Of a DNA stretch of 64,000 bases, positions 1-12,982 are shown one piece after another. The notes under the pieces are model-generated. The model was not told where the DNA came from. It did not search any database and saw nothing but the letters and a program-made list of their open reading frames with translations. This DNA is from Sinotaia quadrata. Its lineage: Eukaryota; Mollusca; Gastropoda; Architaenioglossa; Viviparidae. Position numbers and translations under genes: made by a program. How positions within the stretch are numbered: the stretch's first letter is position 1; each line of letters starts with the position of its first letter. The DNA lies in NCBI GenBank assembly GCA_028829895.1, contig CM054177.1, forward strand, positions 81,884,663 through 81,948,662. Reading direction: 5' to 3'.

Positions 1-887
1 AACATTTGCGAACTGCGTGACCTAGTAAAGATTTCAAGGCTGTACCGGAAACCCCAGTAAAATGAATATATCGACCTTAGGGATTTCTACTACGCAAAAG
101 ACCTGGGGCGTAGCTCACCAGTAATGGTTGTTATCGCTTGCAGAGTAGGTCACATCTCAGCAATTTGTCACGTAAGTTCCGAAGCTGACAAAATCAGTCA
201 CTTTACTTCTATCTCGGCCAAGGGACATGTAGATTGGACTAGTTTAGTAACCCAGCGCAGGATAGGGTTTCTAAAAAAAATAAATTATATTAGAAATTAT
301 GCGAATTTCTCAAAGATGTTTTGAGTCCCAGACAACTAGAAAAAAAACAACAACATTGACTGCGAGTTGAAATAGTGTTGTGTGCACACAGCCAGAGGTT
401 GTTAGTATCAATCTGTATTTTTCGCAAGGACTTTTATTTATTTTAATATTTACGTCAGCTAAGGATAGGTAACAACGGTGCATATTCAAAAAACAGAGAA
501 ATCGTGTTACGCCATACTTCACAGGCGCTGGATCCTGAATCAGAAACTGGTCCTCGGTATTTAATACTAAGATATCAGTTTACTCCAGTAATATCCCAGA
601 TGAAAAGTAACTATAACAAGAACTATACGGCAAAGTCCTTTGTGTTAACTAGAAGGGAGAAATGAGTATTGCAAATACAGGGAGACTTATACGTCTGTTA
701 AAGCTAACACTGATTTTGTTAAAACTATAATAATATTATCAAATTTTAAAATAAATTGCAGAGACATATACTTTATGATGATTACAGTTTTGCATGAGAG
801 ACAATAATATAATTGTTAGTGACCTACTACAGATGCCGATTTACTAAACTATTGCATGAACATCATCATCGTCTATACAACTATCAC
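1..887. other. intergenic, nothing recognised
   Basis: A+T-rich sequence with no open frame that looks like coding sequence, no tandem array and no recognisable mobile element. The short open frames at 124-324 (+) and 310-522 (-) have no splice context or recognisable motif. Confidence 0.5.
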
Positions 888-1815
888 GAATCTCCTGGTT
901 CATTGATTATAAACCGTAACAACCAAACGTGGTAGGTTCAAGAAGTATGTACCGCAGTGGGTATATGTAAGGAATACACTACACTCCCTTGAGGTATTGT
1001 GGCAAAGTATGATGACTAGATTGAGCAATTTCAGGTACAAGGAAGTTACTGGAAATTGTTACAATTGTTGTTCTGCTTGAGGGAACTAATACAGTGAAGG
1101 AGTGCTCATGTTAGCCTTGAGAGAATAGCAGTGAATCAGTGTTCCACAATATGAGGAGGGAATCACATGAAATTGACAGTAGTAATGTGAACAATAAACG
1201 TGTGACTTTATTACAAAAGTGCACAAAAGTCTATTGAGACAGTGCCTAAATCAGGTTTTTTAGAAACCATATCACTTATATCCAGTAACTCCATTTCTGT
1301 TCTCTGATAAGAACTATCCTGTGATTTGTATTCACACTAATCTATTGAATTGTATGTTAGGATATAAGACTGTATATGTATTGAAATTATTCAAGCATGG
1401 GTTTGTGGAAATATTGATGTCAAATAATCCTTTTCATTGTATTTGTTTTATGCAAATTTGATTGTTGATTTAATAAATTTATTGTTAAATTTACTGACCT
1501 TTTTACACATATTGATAATCTATAGAGAAGAAAGTGGGTGGATGGAGGCTTGCTAAATACAGATTACAAGATGGATTTATCTTCTCTTTTAGTAAGAAGT
1601 GTTCCACCTATGGAAATATTGTGTGACGGTAAATGTTTGTCTTTATATGTGGAAGGGAGAAAACGTTTACCTCCCACATATCCGCCAAGTGAGAGAGACG
1701 AGTGGTGTCTGCTGGAGAATTATTAATAATATAAATTAAGATTCTCATCAATTGTAATTAGTTATGGATGATTAATTAAATAATATTAATAATAGCCATT
1801 AACTAGGTCGCATTG
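888..1815. repeat. dispersed repeat, copy A
   Basis: This ~0.9 kb block recurs at 10012-11020 in the same orientation. Shared landmarks in the same order are GGTACAAGGAAGTTACTGGA, TTGAGGGAACTAAT, the run around GGATTTATCTTCTC, CCGCCAAGTGAGAGAGA and a shared end near CCATTAACTAGG. Divergence by eye is about 15-25%, so these are old copies of one interspersed family rather than a recent duplication. No protein-coding capacity and no clear terminal repeats are visible. Where copy B has a 36-bp tandem array, this copy has one related unit near 1230-1265. The class of element is unknown. Confidence 0.8.
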
Positions 1816-3199
1816 GCGTTACATAACAATCTACCAAAATCAATGATTTTGAAATCCCAATAATCTTAAAACCACATAGGGGATAGAGTGAGTGTAGTAT
1901 TATTTACATATCAATTGCTTTTGTAAAAATTAAAAAATGTCGATTGTTGAGATTGTTTTAATTTAAACAATAATGGCTTGACAAAAGTTAAAGATTTGTT
2001 GTAGTTAATTACTGTATTGAATGAAACCGATTTCTTGATTCAAACAGCGAAAACAAAGCACGCCTAAACTAAAGTGTGCACAGATGATTAGGGATCGAGG
2101 GGGGCGTGGGGTCATTGCTTGAGCAGCAGAATTAAAAAAAATAAAAGAGCTTAGAACAAATTATTTTTACCCGTGATGTATGAGATGGCTGGAGGGTTTA
2201 GAAACTCTTCCTGCAATAATAAAAGATATCTTACAATAGAGCAGTGCAACAAGTAGCAGAAAAAAACACTTAAAAAAAAAAACCAACAACAAATAAACAA
2301 AAGAACCCACAACAATTCATAATTTAAAAAATCGGATCTGTTCGTTTTTCTTCATTTATTTTTATTATTATTTTATTTTGGAGCTGAAAGCATGTGGCAC
2401 ACAAAGATGACATTTATAGTTCTCAACCAAGTGATAACTACCGCGTGCCGCTTTCAGGTCTGACTTTTGACTGCTGCTGGTGTGTTTTCACGTGATTGGA
2501 ACATGGGGCAAGAAAAACAGTATCACAAAGCTGGCTCTATAATAAAACAAGGTGCGCTTTAATTTAACAGGGTTTTTAACGTTAGAAGAAGTGGGGGGGG
2601 GGGCAGTCTATGGAAATTTGCTTATTCGCTTTCCTGACTTGCACGTAGTACAATGCCACTCCTCACTCGAAGAGGGAGCGCCGTTAGAGCTAGATAATTA
2701 GTAACACATCCAACATGGCAGCGAGACCACAGGCCTACTGAAACGAACCGATTGACCCTGGCTTGTTCAGACATACCTTGTTGGCGTGTTAAGACGGAGG
2801 TTGTTTTGCGTTATTAAAGGCTGACAAGGACCTCTAGCCTAATCTTCTGGTAGTTGCTGTTTTACATCATGACTAATTCTGGAGAAAGGTGGAGGGTAAT
2901 TTGTTGTTGGGAGTGGGGTCGAAGGTGGAAGGGATATTGGAGGGGGGGGAACAGAATCTTGTTAATAGGTGTATTTTAGATTATCGACGATTTAACTCAG
3001 CTATCGAAATGCTGATGTTGCTTGGCTGGCCCCATTCTTTTTTCTTTTTCCTTACTTTTTTCCCCACGGGGATAATTCTAGCTTTTACCGTAGATATATA
3101 TAAATCTATTGTTTTACTGCCTCTTTTCATGTGCAGTCAACATCGATACCGATTACATCCGGTCCAATGATTGATTTTTGCACAACGACCATTTCCACT
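1816..3199. other. intergenic, nothing recognised
   Basis: A+T-rich with poly-A and poly-T runs and one short G-run near 2592. No supported gene or mobile element. The open frame at 2889-3170 looks like chance. Confidence 0.45.
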
Positions 3200-3415
3200 C
3201 TTGTTGATTTCGTTGAAGCGTGCTCGTACATCCGAAGTCTGTTTTGTTTTCCTTTGTTTTCTTTTTCTTTTGTATTGAAAATCCTTCCATTCAATATATG
3301 GCCAAACTTGTTGATTTCGTTGAAGCGTGCTCGTACATCCGAAGTCTGTTTTGTTTTCCTTTGTTTGTTGGATTTTGTATTGAACATCATTCCTTTCAAT
3401 ATATAGGCCAAAATT
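3200..3415. repeat. 107-bp tandem duplication
   Basis: Two head-to-tail copies of a 107-bp unit starting at 3200 and 3307. Each holds GATTTCGTTGAAGCGTGCTC and a T-rich tail ending near ATTCAATATATGGCCAAA. Overlapping short open frames on both strands here are by-products of the duplication. Confidence 0.85.
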
Positions 3416-3768
3416 GCAAGGTTGTCGCAGTTTGGAGATTTTTTTTATTTTCATCAATTTAAGGTTTATTTATTATTTTAGATGGATTTTTAGCCATTAT
3501 ACTGTACTGTTTTCGTTAATTAAGAAAATCCCGTTTAAAAATAAAATAATCAAAATTCTTGACTTGATTACCGAGACAGAAGACTGAAAATGAAGTCGAT
3601 GTGTGCCTTTAAGTGCACTTGGTGAACCCTATATCTTACAAATACTCACTAAAGATGGCTGGCACACGCTGTAATGACTGCGTCTGAGACTGAAGATGAC
3701 GTCTGCGAGTTCTACGGCTTATCACATGAGGGCTTGATTTTGCTGCGGTTTTTTTTTCTTTTGTTAGT

Positions 3769-3770
3769 GA

Positions 3771-3838
<68 letters not shown>

Positions 3839-3860
3839 CACGCGCAAACACACACACATA
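3769..3860. repeat. (CT)n(CA)n compound microsatellite
   Basis: A CTCTCT run passes directly into CACACA, followed by imperfect CA repeats. Open frames across it encode only SLSL/HTHT low complexity. Confidence 0.95.
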
Positions 3861-4264
3861 TACACACATAGTCTTTAGTCGTAAAGTACTTTCGGAAAAC
3901 AGAATATGTTACTTGTTTATTCAACTTAGTGGTTATATTTTCAAGGAGACTGATAAACAAATGATAATTTCGACTTAATGCTGGAAATTGAGAATGGGGA
4001 AAGAAGATAAAAGAAGAAGAAAGGGGAAAAAAAATACAGAACATGATTTTTAACTGTTGTCTACTCAGCAATGACAATTGTTTAAAGAGTTGTCAATAGT
4101 CTGCACTAGAAGCAACCATCGGATAAAATCAATGAGGTCGCATTACTTTAAAAACCGTCCTTTGTCGACAGATCGTACAATTATTAGGTTGCTAGTGAAG
4201 GTGTGGCTTTAGGTGTAGGTAGCAGGTAAAAAATTAAATTCACAAATACCGCGCGCTGAGAATA

Positions 4265-4505
4265 ACATACCAGAACTCTCATGGCTCTCTCTCTACATAT
4301 ATATGACATACTAGAACTCTCATGGCTCTCTCTCTACATATATATGACATACTAGAACTCTCATGGCTCTCTCTCTACATATATATATGACATACTAGAA
4401 CTCTCATTGCTCTCTCTCTACATATATATGACATGCTAGAACTCTCATTGTTGCTATAAATATATGACATACTAGAACTCTCATTGTTGCTATAAATATA
4501 TTATA
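4265..4505. repeat. ~41-45 bp tandem array, about 5 units
   Basis: Units contain CTAGAACTCTCATGGCTCTC followed by TCTCTACATATATATGACATA. The last two units have replaced the CTCTCTCTACA part with TTGCTATAAA, so the array carries two unit types. Confidence 0.85.
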
Positions 4506-4635
4506 TGACATAAACCTAAGTGCTCAGCGGTTGGTATGCATCAAAATCACGTACTTTCAAAAAACTTAAAATATATGTTATAACTCGTTATTCGTTGTAG
4601 ATTCTATGATAGACAAGTATGTGCTGCAAAACATT

Positions 4636-4960
4636 CATTTTTGTGGTTGTGATCTTTGTTCATTTTTGTGGCTGTGATCTTTCTCTGTTCATTTCTGTGG
4701 CTGTGATCTTTGTTCATTTTTGTGGCTGTGATCTTTCTCTGTTCATTTCTGTGGCTGTGATCTTTTGTTCATTTTTGTGGCTGTGATCTTTGCTCATTTT
4801 TGTGGCTGTGATCTTTCTCTGTTCATTTCTGTGGCTGTGATCTTTGTTCATTTTTGTGGCTGTGATCTTTGTTCATTTTTGTGGCTGTGATCTTTGTTCA
4901 TTTCTATGGCTGTGCTCTTTCTCTGTTCATTTCTGTGGCTGTGATCTTTCTCTGTTCATC
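4636..4960. repeat. ~25-30 bp tandem array
   Basis: About a dozen units of TTTTTGTGGCTGTGATCTTT, in a short form and a form with an extra CTCTG, arranged irregularly. A short (CCA)n stretch follows at about 4998-5032. Confidence 0.85.
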
Positions 4961-6327
4961 AGGACATGGCGGCACGCGGCATTTAGGTTCCTGTTCTACC
5001 ACCACCACCACCACCACTACCACTACCACCACTAAATTTCAGGAGAGAGAGAGAGAGTCGGGAAAGGGGGTGCGCAGTTTATAGAAAACTACATTTATGT
5101 AGGGCTTTCTTGAAACTCGGCCCCGCTGATTTAAGCATAACTTCCTCATTACTGAAACATTGCTCCACCCCCAACTTATTACAACTTGTTACAGGTATTA
5201 CATCCAAAAAAACAAAGCAGCTTCTAATGGATGATGGATGATATTTAGAAATACCAACTGGTTGACTCAACAAGGAAATAGTTTACAGGTGATGTAATGA
5301 TTGTTAACAAAAAAATATTAGAGAATTAGCGACTAATTATGCACATCTGATTGCATTATGCACGCACTTTTAGTTAGCCCATTTCTGAAATTATGCAAGG
5401 ATCAACAGTTACGAACAATTGCTTCTGACAGTTTGTTTTTTGTTGTAAGGCAAATATGAGCACTAGAAATTGTACTGTGATTGCAAGTACACTTTTCTCT
5501 GCTGTTGCAAGAGAAGGCCCCAATCCCGCAATAGAATTGCAAATGGATTATCTTAATTTTGATTGTTATCTTTCGCTTTCGTCAGCACAAGAAAGAAGGG
5601 GCGTAACTCTAGCAAACTTTAGGTATACATCATTTATTTGTTCATACTAACCGCCAGCCCGAAAGATCACCGTTAATTTAATTCAATAAATACTGACATT
5701 GCCTATATCGATTTAATTTACGAATTTCAATTTCGAGTGTGGCCCCTTTCCTGCAGCATAATTATTTGTCGGGCAGTTAACTCCCTAGTTATATCAGCTT
5801 CCAAGAATAGCTTGCACACCAAATATGTCATTCACAAGCCGTGCCCCCTGTAACCGGATCCCGTTCGGTTCGGCTGGCGCTGTTCGCATACCGAGACTAG
5901 CCTGCTTCCCTCCCCTCCCCCTTCTTCTTGACCAAACGTAGTTCGCAGCAGACTAGAATGCATGTAAAACCGTGGAATGTTCCCATGACGTGGATTTCGT
6001 AGAGGTATTAAAATTTCACTGCTGAGTGGTGACATCTCTCATTACTAAACCGCTATAGACTGTGTTGTACATCGGGTGGATAATTACGTCATGCAAGAAT
6101 GGAGCTATTGAAAGAAAGGTTTTAAGGCTAGCGTTGTGATGCTGTCAAGCAGCTCGTAATTCATTTCGGGCTACGTGAAAGCCGGCGTCCTAGTGCAACC
6201 AAAGGAGGGGTCCTTAGAAATGAAATGAAACGAAATACTTACTATATACAACAATAAAAACCGTTTTCCAGGGCCTGGTAACGGTACTGAGTAAGCAGAG
6301 ATGAAGTGTGCTACTTCAATGGATAGC
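4961..6327. other. intergenic with a GC-richer patch
   Basis: Holds a CCA/ACC microsatellite (about 5000-5032) and a GC-richer patch near 5840-5960. Open frames at 5456-5650 (+) and 5832-6035 (-) lack splice signals or recognisable protein motifs. No gene is supported. Confidence 0.4.
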
Positions 6328-6437
6328 TGCATATTTAATAGACTGAAATAACATACTTCTCTGTACAGAAAGCATACGGCCATGCATATTTAATAGACTG
6401 AAATAACATACTTCTCTGTACAGAAAGCATACGGCCA
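6328..6437. repeat. 55-bp tandem duplication
   Basis: Two nearly identical 55-bp copies beginning TGCATATTTAATAGACTGAA, starting at 6328 and 6383. Confidence 0.9.
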
Positions 6438-7083
6438 TACATAAAAATCGCATTAAAAAATGTCTGTAGTCGTAAGCCTCGAGTTACATAGGCCTACAAG
6501 CTGCATTCACACATACAGTATATTCACATGTATACATACTTATGCCTTATGTACAATACCACATTCATAAAACATACTTGTATACAAATATACATACAAT
6601 CATGCACACAAACATATTTATGCATTTGTATGAGACACAAACACACACAAGCATATATGTATTATATCGATTATATACGTTCATGTGTATAGGTGTGTGT
6701 ATGCTATATACAGAGTGAATACATACCAACGCATAAATAGTGACATGCATAAATAAAATCATACAAGTACATTGTACATAAATGTGCATATTCATATATA
6801 TATATATACATTTGATTGTACCTACAGTAAATGCATACATAAATACAAATTTAAACGTTATGAAAACATCTAAACTCACACCCCACCCCACAATATTAAC
6901 CTCACGTTGCTTCCTTTCCTTCCCCCAATAATATTTACTCACAAGGTAGATTTCTTGATAAGCCAGTTTAGTCCATAGTTCTGAGAATTACACCTACAGT
7001 CCGCAAAGCGTGAAAACTGAAGTGGCTTTTATCCACTTAGAAGTGCAGCACCTTTCTGTGTAACTCTGCGCCGAGATGTCACG
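6438..7083. other. CATA-rich low-complexity region
   Basis: The stretch 6500-6850 is rich in ACATA/CATAC words. The minus-strand open frame 6565-6942 is a by-product of this bias. No gene is seen. Confidence 0.5.
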
Positions 7084-7335
7084 AATTCTACGTGTATTTA
7101 CATGATCGATGATGTCACGAAGTTGTACTTGTATTTACAATTTTACATGGCCGGTGATGTCACGATTTCTACGTGTATTTACATGGTCGATGATGTCACG
7201 AGTTCTACGTGTATTTACAGTGATCGATGATGTCACGATTTCTACGTGTATTTACATGGTCGATGATGTCACGAGTTCTACGTGTATTTACAGTGATCGA
7301 TGATGTCACGAAGTTGTACGTGTATTTACAGTGAT
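7084..7335. repeat. 36-37 bp tandem array, about 7 units
   Basis: Each unit contains GATGTCACGA followed by TTCTACGTGTATTTACA, then a TGGTCGA or GTGATCGA spacer. TGATGTCA resembles a CRE/ATF site (TGACGTCA), but in a tandem array this may be chance. Confidence 0.85.
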
Positions 7336-10011
7336 GGTAATAGCAAGTATCCGCGAGATCAAAGAACGCTTAAGGTGGCGTAAACAAAAGTCAATCGGTC
7401 AGTCCATCAACCAATCAGTTTTAGAGCATGAGAAAGAGCGAGAGTAAGGAGAGATGGGATGAAGAATAGAACAAATACAAGGGTATTGTGGGGTGAATAA
7501 TGACACTAACGTGTAGTTTCATATACTTCACTTTGTGTATGTCAACAGATAGCCAGATCCTAAAACGTTTTAGCTTTAATGGCACAACTTGTAAATGACA
7601 ACACGAAACGTGTATTTCATTTACTTTGACGTACTTTTAATCTTTGCACTAACTGTGATTTCCACATTCAACTTTTTAAAAAGTTGCTTGAAAGACTTGA
7701 AAAGACTTGAAAGACTTGAAAAGTGCAAATTCTTACCATTTTGGCAAACCTCCTCTAAATAAATGGTCTCCCTTTGTGCAGTAAATGTCGGCGAGCATAG
7801 ATGGTATTATATTCTGCGAAATAAATGTTTGACAAACAACACATTCCGCATCGCTTACTGAGAGATCAGTTTGAAATACGAGTTGTGCACTGCCAATCAT
7901 AATTCATAACGTGTGTGTGTATGTGTTGTGTGCGTGCGTGCACGCATGTGTTGTGTGCGTGTGTGCGAACACGTATGTGTATATGTGTGTTGATCTCACC
8001 AGACAAGATCAACAACGATACTTTTGTCAGTTAGGCGGGTTTATATCCATAATGCGCATTTTTGACCCAAGCCACATTTTAGCAGAGTGAAAAACCACCA
8101 CCACCTTTTGTAGCAGCAAAATAAAACGCTGTTATTTTTTTTTTTAATACGGAGACATGCAAAGCTTATTACGCATTTATTTTTTTTTATTTTTTTTACC
8201 CAGCAAACGCTAGCTCGAACTTCAATATCTACGTCTTTCCTTAACATTAAAAAAAAAATTAAATCTACAAAATATGCAAATGGGCGTACTGTGTGTAGTT
8301 ATTGTTAACGTTTTTCGTCCTGTGTTAAGTCAGCCAAATTGGCTAAACAAGGCCAGTTTATAACGCTTAATTTGTAGCGTGGGTACGCAAAAAGGAACTG
8401 TTGTCGTTGCCATTTAAAACTTTGCCTGAACTTTTCCACGATGTGACGACTATGCTGTTGCGGTTACTTGTGGTGTTGGTGACGGTAGTGTTGAGGGGGG
8501 TGGTGATGGTGGCTTCACTTCTGCTCACTTTCTGTTCCTAGTTGAATAACAAAGAAGAAACTAGAAAGAATCTCTCACCATCTTTTTTTTTTATATATAT
8601 ATATAATTACAAAACCGTATATTATGACAAGGGCTAAATATAGCGTGCGTAAAAAAATAAACCCTTTACATTACTTTATTTGTGGGCATAAATTCAATAA
8701 CAATCAGAGCAATTAGTAACACTTCAAATGAACTTGTTTCAACAACAACAACAAACTAATTTCACCATAACACTGCTGTATTAACAGTTTGTAATCAAAA
8801 GAATTTATTTAATAATTTATTTAATGCGAACTATAAACTTTCTTCGTAAATTTTTTTTTTTGAAGGGAAAGAAAACAGAGGAGCATAAGAAAGTGCAATA
8901 AATCTAAAAATCCTATTTTTATTATGAACTCTTAGGAAGAAGTGTTCAGTTACCCTCCCAGGAATAGACCACTCAAATACGAAAACTCAGGTACTACAGA
9001 GTCAGATGCTTTCAGTTGTGCTCCCAGGGACAAACCAATCACTGCGGCTGAAAAATGTTGAACATGAAGCTGTCAGTGTGGTACTCGATATAACGGTATT
9101 TCCCCCAGTTATTTCTCTTTCCTTTCACTCAGCAGAGATCTTTGAGCATACCCGGTCAGGTCAGATCTACTTCAGAGCTAACGGGGTCAAGCTTCACTTC
9201 AGATTCTAAATTTCATCCGCTTTACGTAAATATTAGGAGCGCTGAGAACGAGGCAGCTAGATGTTTGTGTTCTAGAGGTTTGATCGTTTGAGTTGGTATA
9301 TGTGGAGGAATACATTTCCCCTATCCCTAATCTTAATTGCTATATAATAAATGTCAAAGTGACCCGACCTTGGGCAATAATTATGATGATTTTTTTTTTA
9401 AGTGCCAAGAGTTGGAGTAAACAACTCAGATGGAGAATGTGCTAGACTTGCTGATGTAATATAAATTGGTTTAGGTGGATGAGTAGTTTTTATTATCCAA
9501 TGGTTAAGATTTACAAGCACAAGACCAGCCAGTGGGTTGAGATCAAAGTTTACCTGTTCAAAAGAATTTATTTTATTTTCTAATCACTTTGAATTTTGTG
9601 TGGAAGAAGTCAGGTCATGAAAGGTGGCCATTAGCTTAATGGTGAGTTAACCGACTGATTGAGAGAGAATAGACTTAGAAATATTTCGTGCAATTTGCAA
9701 TTGATATGTTATTTGTGTTTTACGTAGAGATGTACTATGTAAGTAGAATATTATTTCTACATGTTGTGAACAATGATGCTTGTATGTAGTATGCTAAAAA
9801 CTATACATTGTTTCTAGTGAACACGTTCATTTAATTGTTATGTTGTATTTATTATGATGTATGCGTGTATCTGGCTAATAAATACCGTTGCAGGAAAATG
9901 TAAGCTGAATTGAATGTAAGAAAGAATGGAATTAGAGGTGAAAAAACTGGAAACAGCATTTGTTCCCTGATTATATTTTACAGGGAAGAAGCAACCTTTT
10001 CGTTTTTACCA
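7336..10011. other. intergenic, nothing recognised
   Basis: Contains a GT/GC-rich simple stretch (about 7910-7995), a small AAAGACTTGA repeat near 7690-7720 and poly-T tracts. The open frames at 8041-8247 (-) and 9006-9209 (+) have no supporting signals. Confidence 0.45.
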
Positions 10012-11020
10012 GAATCTTCTCATTTACTGATTAATAAACCCCTACGACCATAGTAGATTCAAGAAGTATCTACTGCAGTGTTTAAGTACACGGATACATT
10101 GCACTCTGTTGATGTCTGGTGGCAAAGTATGCTCGACTACATTGTGTAATTTCTGGTACAAGGAAGTTACTGGAAATTGCTACATTGTTGTTCTACTTGA
10201 GGGAACTAATTTAGCGACGGAGTGCCTGGATTAGTCTTGAGAGAACAGCAGCTGACAGAACATTCTACCGCATGCTAGAGGACATATGAAACTGACAATT
10301 CTATTGTGACAATAAGCTTGTACCTTTGTTATGAAAGTGTATGAAAGACTATTGCAGCATGGCCTAGATAAGGTTATGTACAGACTATTGCAGCATAGCC
10401 TAGACAAGGTTATGTACAGACTATTGCAGCATGGCCTAGACAAGGTTATGTAGAGACTATTGCAGCATGGCCTAGATAAGGTTATGTACAAACTATTGTT
10501 GCTCATCTCCCTATAACTCAATTCTGCTCTCTGACAAGTTTTACCCTGCAATTTATTTGACACTTATCTATTAAATTATGTATTATGATATAAGACTATA
10601 TAAAGATTGAAACTATCTGAATGTGGCTTTGTGGAAATATTGATGCCAAGTAGTCATTTCATTGTATTTGCTATATATATATATGATTGTTGATTTAAAT
10701 AATTTATTGACCTTACACATATTGATGATCATACGTTGGAGAGATAGTGGGTGAATGGAGGCTCACTAAATATAGATTAAAGACGGATTTATCTTCTCCT
10801 TTGGAAAGACATTTTCCACTTACTGAAATATTGTGTGACAATATTTATCTTTAATATTGTGGAAAAGAGAAAACGTTTATAGCACCTACACATCCGCCAA
10901 GTGAGAGAGATGAATTGTGTCTTCTGGAGAATTATTAATAACATAAATTATGATTCTCATCATTTGTAATTATTTATGGATGATTAATAATAATAATAAC
11001 CATTAACTAGGATGGCATTG
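10012..11020. repeat. dispersed repeat, copy B
   Basis: Second copy of the family at 888-1815, same orientation, with shared blocks along its whole length and the same end near CCATTAACTAGG. It is about 80 bp longer because a 36-bp tandem array (10345-10500) has expanded inside it. No coding capacity is visible. Confidence 0.8.
10345..10500. repeat. 36-bp tandem array, 4-5 units
   Basis: Units of ACTATTGCAGCATGGCCTAG plus ACAAGGTTATGTACAG. Because 36 is a multiple of three, a minus-strand frame stays open through it with a 12-residue repeat; this is an artefact of the array. It lies inside dispersed repeat copy B. Confidence 0.9.
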
Positions 11021-11096
11021 TATCACGGTATAACAAAAGCATCAAGAAAAGTATACTTTCTTCTCAGCGTTTGATGCTTTTTCGAAAGATCTTGTG

Positions 11097-11646
11097 CTTA
11101 TGTATTGGATTTTACTAGAGCGCACTTGACTTTTCTAGTCAGAGATTAGATCTTGTGCTTATGTATTGGATTTTACTAGAGCGCACTTGACTTTTCTAGT
11201 CAGAGATTAGATCTTGTGCTTATGTATTGGATTTTACTAGAGCGCACTTGACTTTTCTAGTCAGAGATTAGATCTTGTGCTTATGTATTGGATTTTACTA
11301 GAGCGCACTTGACTTTTCTAGTCAGAGATTAGATCTTGTGCTTATGTATTGGATTTTACTAGAGCGCACTTGACTTTTCTAGTCAGAGATTAGATCTTGT
11401 GCTTATGTATTGGATTTTACTAGAGCGCACTTGACTTTTCTAGTCAGAGATTAGATCTTGTGACTTATGTATTGGATTTTACTAGAGCGCACTTGACTTT
11501 TCTAGTCAGAGATTAGATCTTGTGACTTATGTATTGGATTTTACTAGAGCGCACTTGACGTTTCTAGTCAGAGATTAGATCTTGTGACTTATGTATTGGA
11601 TTTTACTAGAGCGCACTTGACTTTTCTAGTCAGAGATTAGATCTTT
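11097..11646. repeat. 61-bp tandem array, about 9 units
   Basis: Highly uniform units containing AGATCTTGTGCTTATGTATT and ACTAGAGCGCACTTGAC. The last three units carry TGACTT instead of TGCTT and are 62 bp. Each unit has 6-bp inverted arms, ACTAGA and TCTAGT, 14 nt apart. The near-identity suggests recent amplification or homogenisation. Confidence 0.95.
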
Positions 11647-12810
11647 TCCTGGCCAGAGCCCAAATTAAGATGTTTGTGTTGGTGTTACAAATTGACAACG
11701 GATTTCGCGGAGTGCTACGTGCCCAAACATCGTCTTTGCTGCGACCTAAGCAACTTTACGTTGTCATTCTTCATAAGAGAGTTCGGTGCAGACTCAACAC
11801 TAAAACTTTTCTCGACGGTTTTCTGGCCGAAGAGTATCAAGAAATCTATTTATAACTCTTGTGAAGCAGCCTGGCGTTTCCGATCTAGGGCACTGTTACA
11901 CGTAAGGACTCTCAACAAAACTCGAGTTGTTAAATAAAGGAAATAAGTAATCGGTTGTGACCAAAACGGTCGACTCTAGAGTGAAAGATCTGTTTAATTA
12001 GTCTAGTGGAGTGGCAAAAACGGTTCTGAAGATGGTGGCGTGCGAAGAAATCACTCTTTGGGTGATTTCAAAAGTTATCTCCAGTTTGCTCACTTTGCGT
12101 TGCAAGTGATAACTCGTCAGATAAATAAAAGCAGCACTGGCAGCAAGAGCAACACCATCAACATCACCAACAACCACCCACCCATCAACAGACATAAGAG
12201 CACAACACAAAGAAAAGAAAAAAGAAACAGATCGCCTCAACACATCAGGCGTGATACCAGACAGCAACAACAGCGTCAACAGCAGCAGCCATAACTGTGC
12301 CACAGAAATCAACAACAACGGTAGCGACAACAGCAATGGTAGTACTATGAGCAGTAGTATCCGCAGTGGTGATATTTCAATCATCCTGTTCCGGACATGA
12401 TCCAACTGTTGCTTGACCATCTATACTGGCCGCCTACGTACATCCCAACGGACACCGGGTACAATCACAACATCAGCGACAGCGATGACAACACCACCAG
12501 TGAGGAGGCCAGGGGGGATGAATATCCCGGGCGCACGTACAGACACCCTTCCCACCCGTCCTCCCACTTCATCGGGAACGACAGCAACAACATCCACCAC
12601 AACTTTAGCCCACGAAATACCGGGCTAATGTCCACCTTTGCCGGCCAGATTGTTTTAACGGAAAATAGATCACCCTTCATCATCACTGTCCTTTCTACTA
12701 CCTTCCACCCTGTCTTTCATCATATTCAACTCTACCTACACAGGCACACCTCGTGCCAGGAACGAAATCGGCGGAAGCAGCAAAACACTTATCATCCTAA
12801 TTATAGACAG
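11647..12810. other. less AT-rich block with CAA/ACC-rich low complexity
   Basis: Overlapping open frames occur at 11670-11937 and 12040-12837. From about 12130 to 12610 the sequence is trinucleotide-biased (AAC, CAA, CAG, ACC), so frames read as Ser/Asn-, Gln- or Thr-rich. I recognise no domain in any frame and see no convincing splice sites. It could be a low-complexity exon, an untranslated exon or a decayed microsatellite; I do not call a gene. Confidence 0.3.
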
Positions 12811-12930
12811 TGTGTGTGTGTGTGTTTGAATGTATGATGTAATTTTGAATGTGGTGTGTGTATGTGTGTGAATGTGTGGTGTAAGTTTGAGTGTGGTGTG
12901 TGTTTGAATATGTGATGTAAGTTTGAGTGT

Positions 12931-12982
<52 letters not shown>

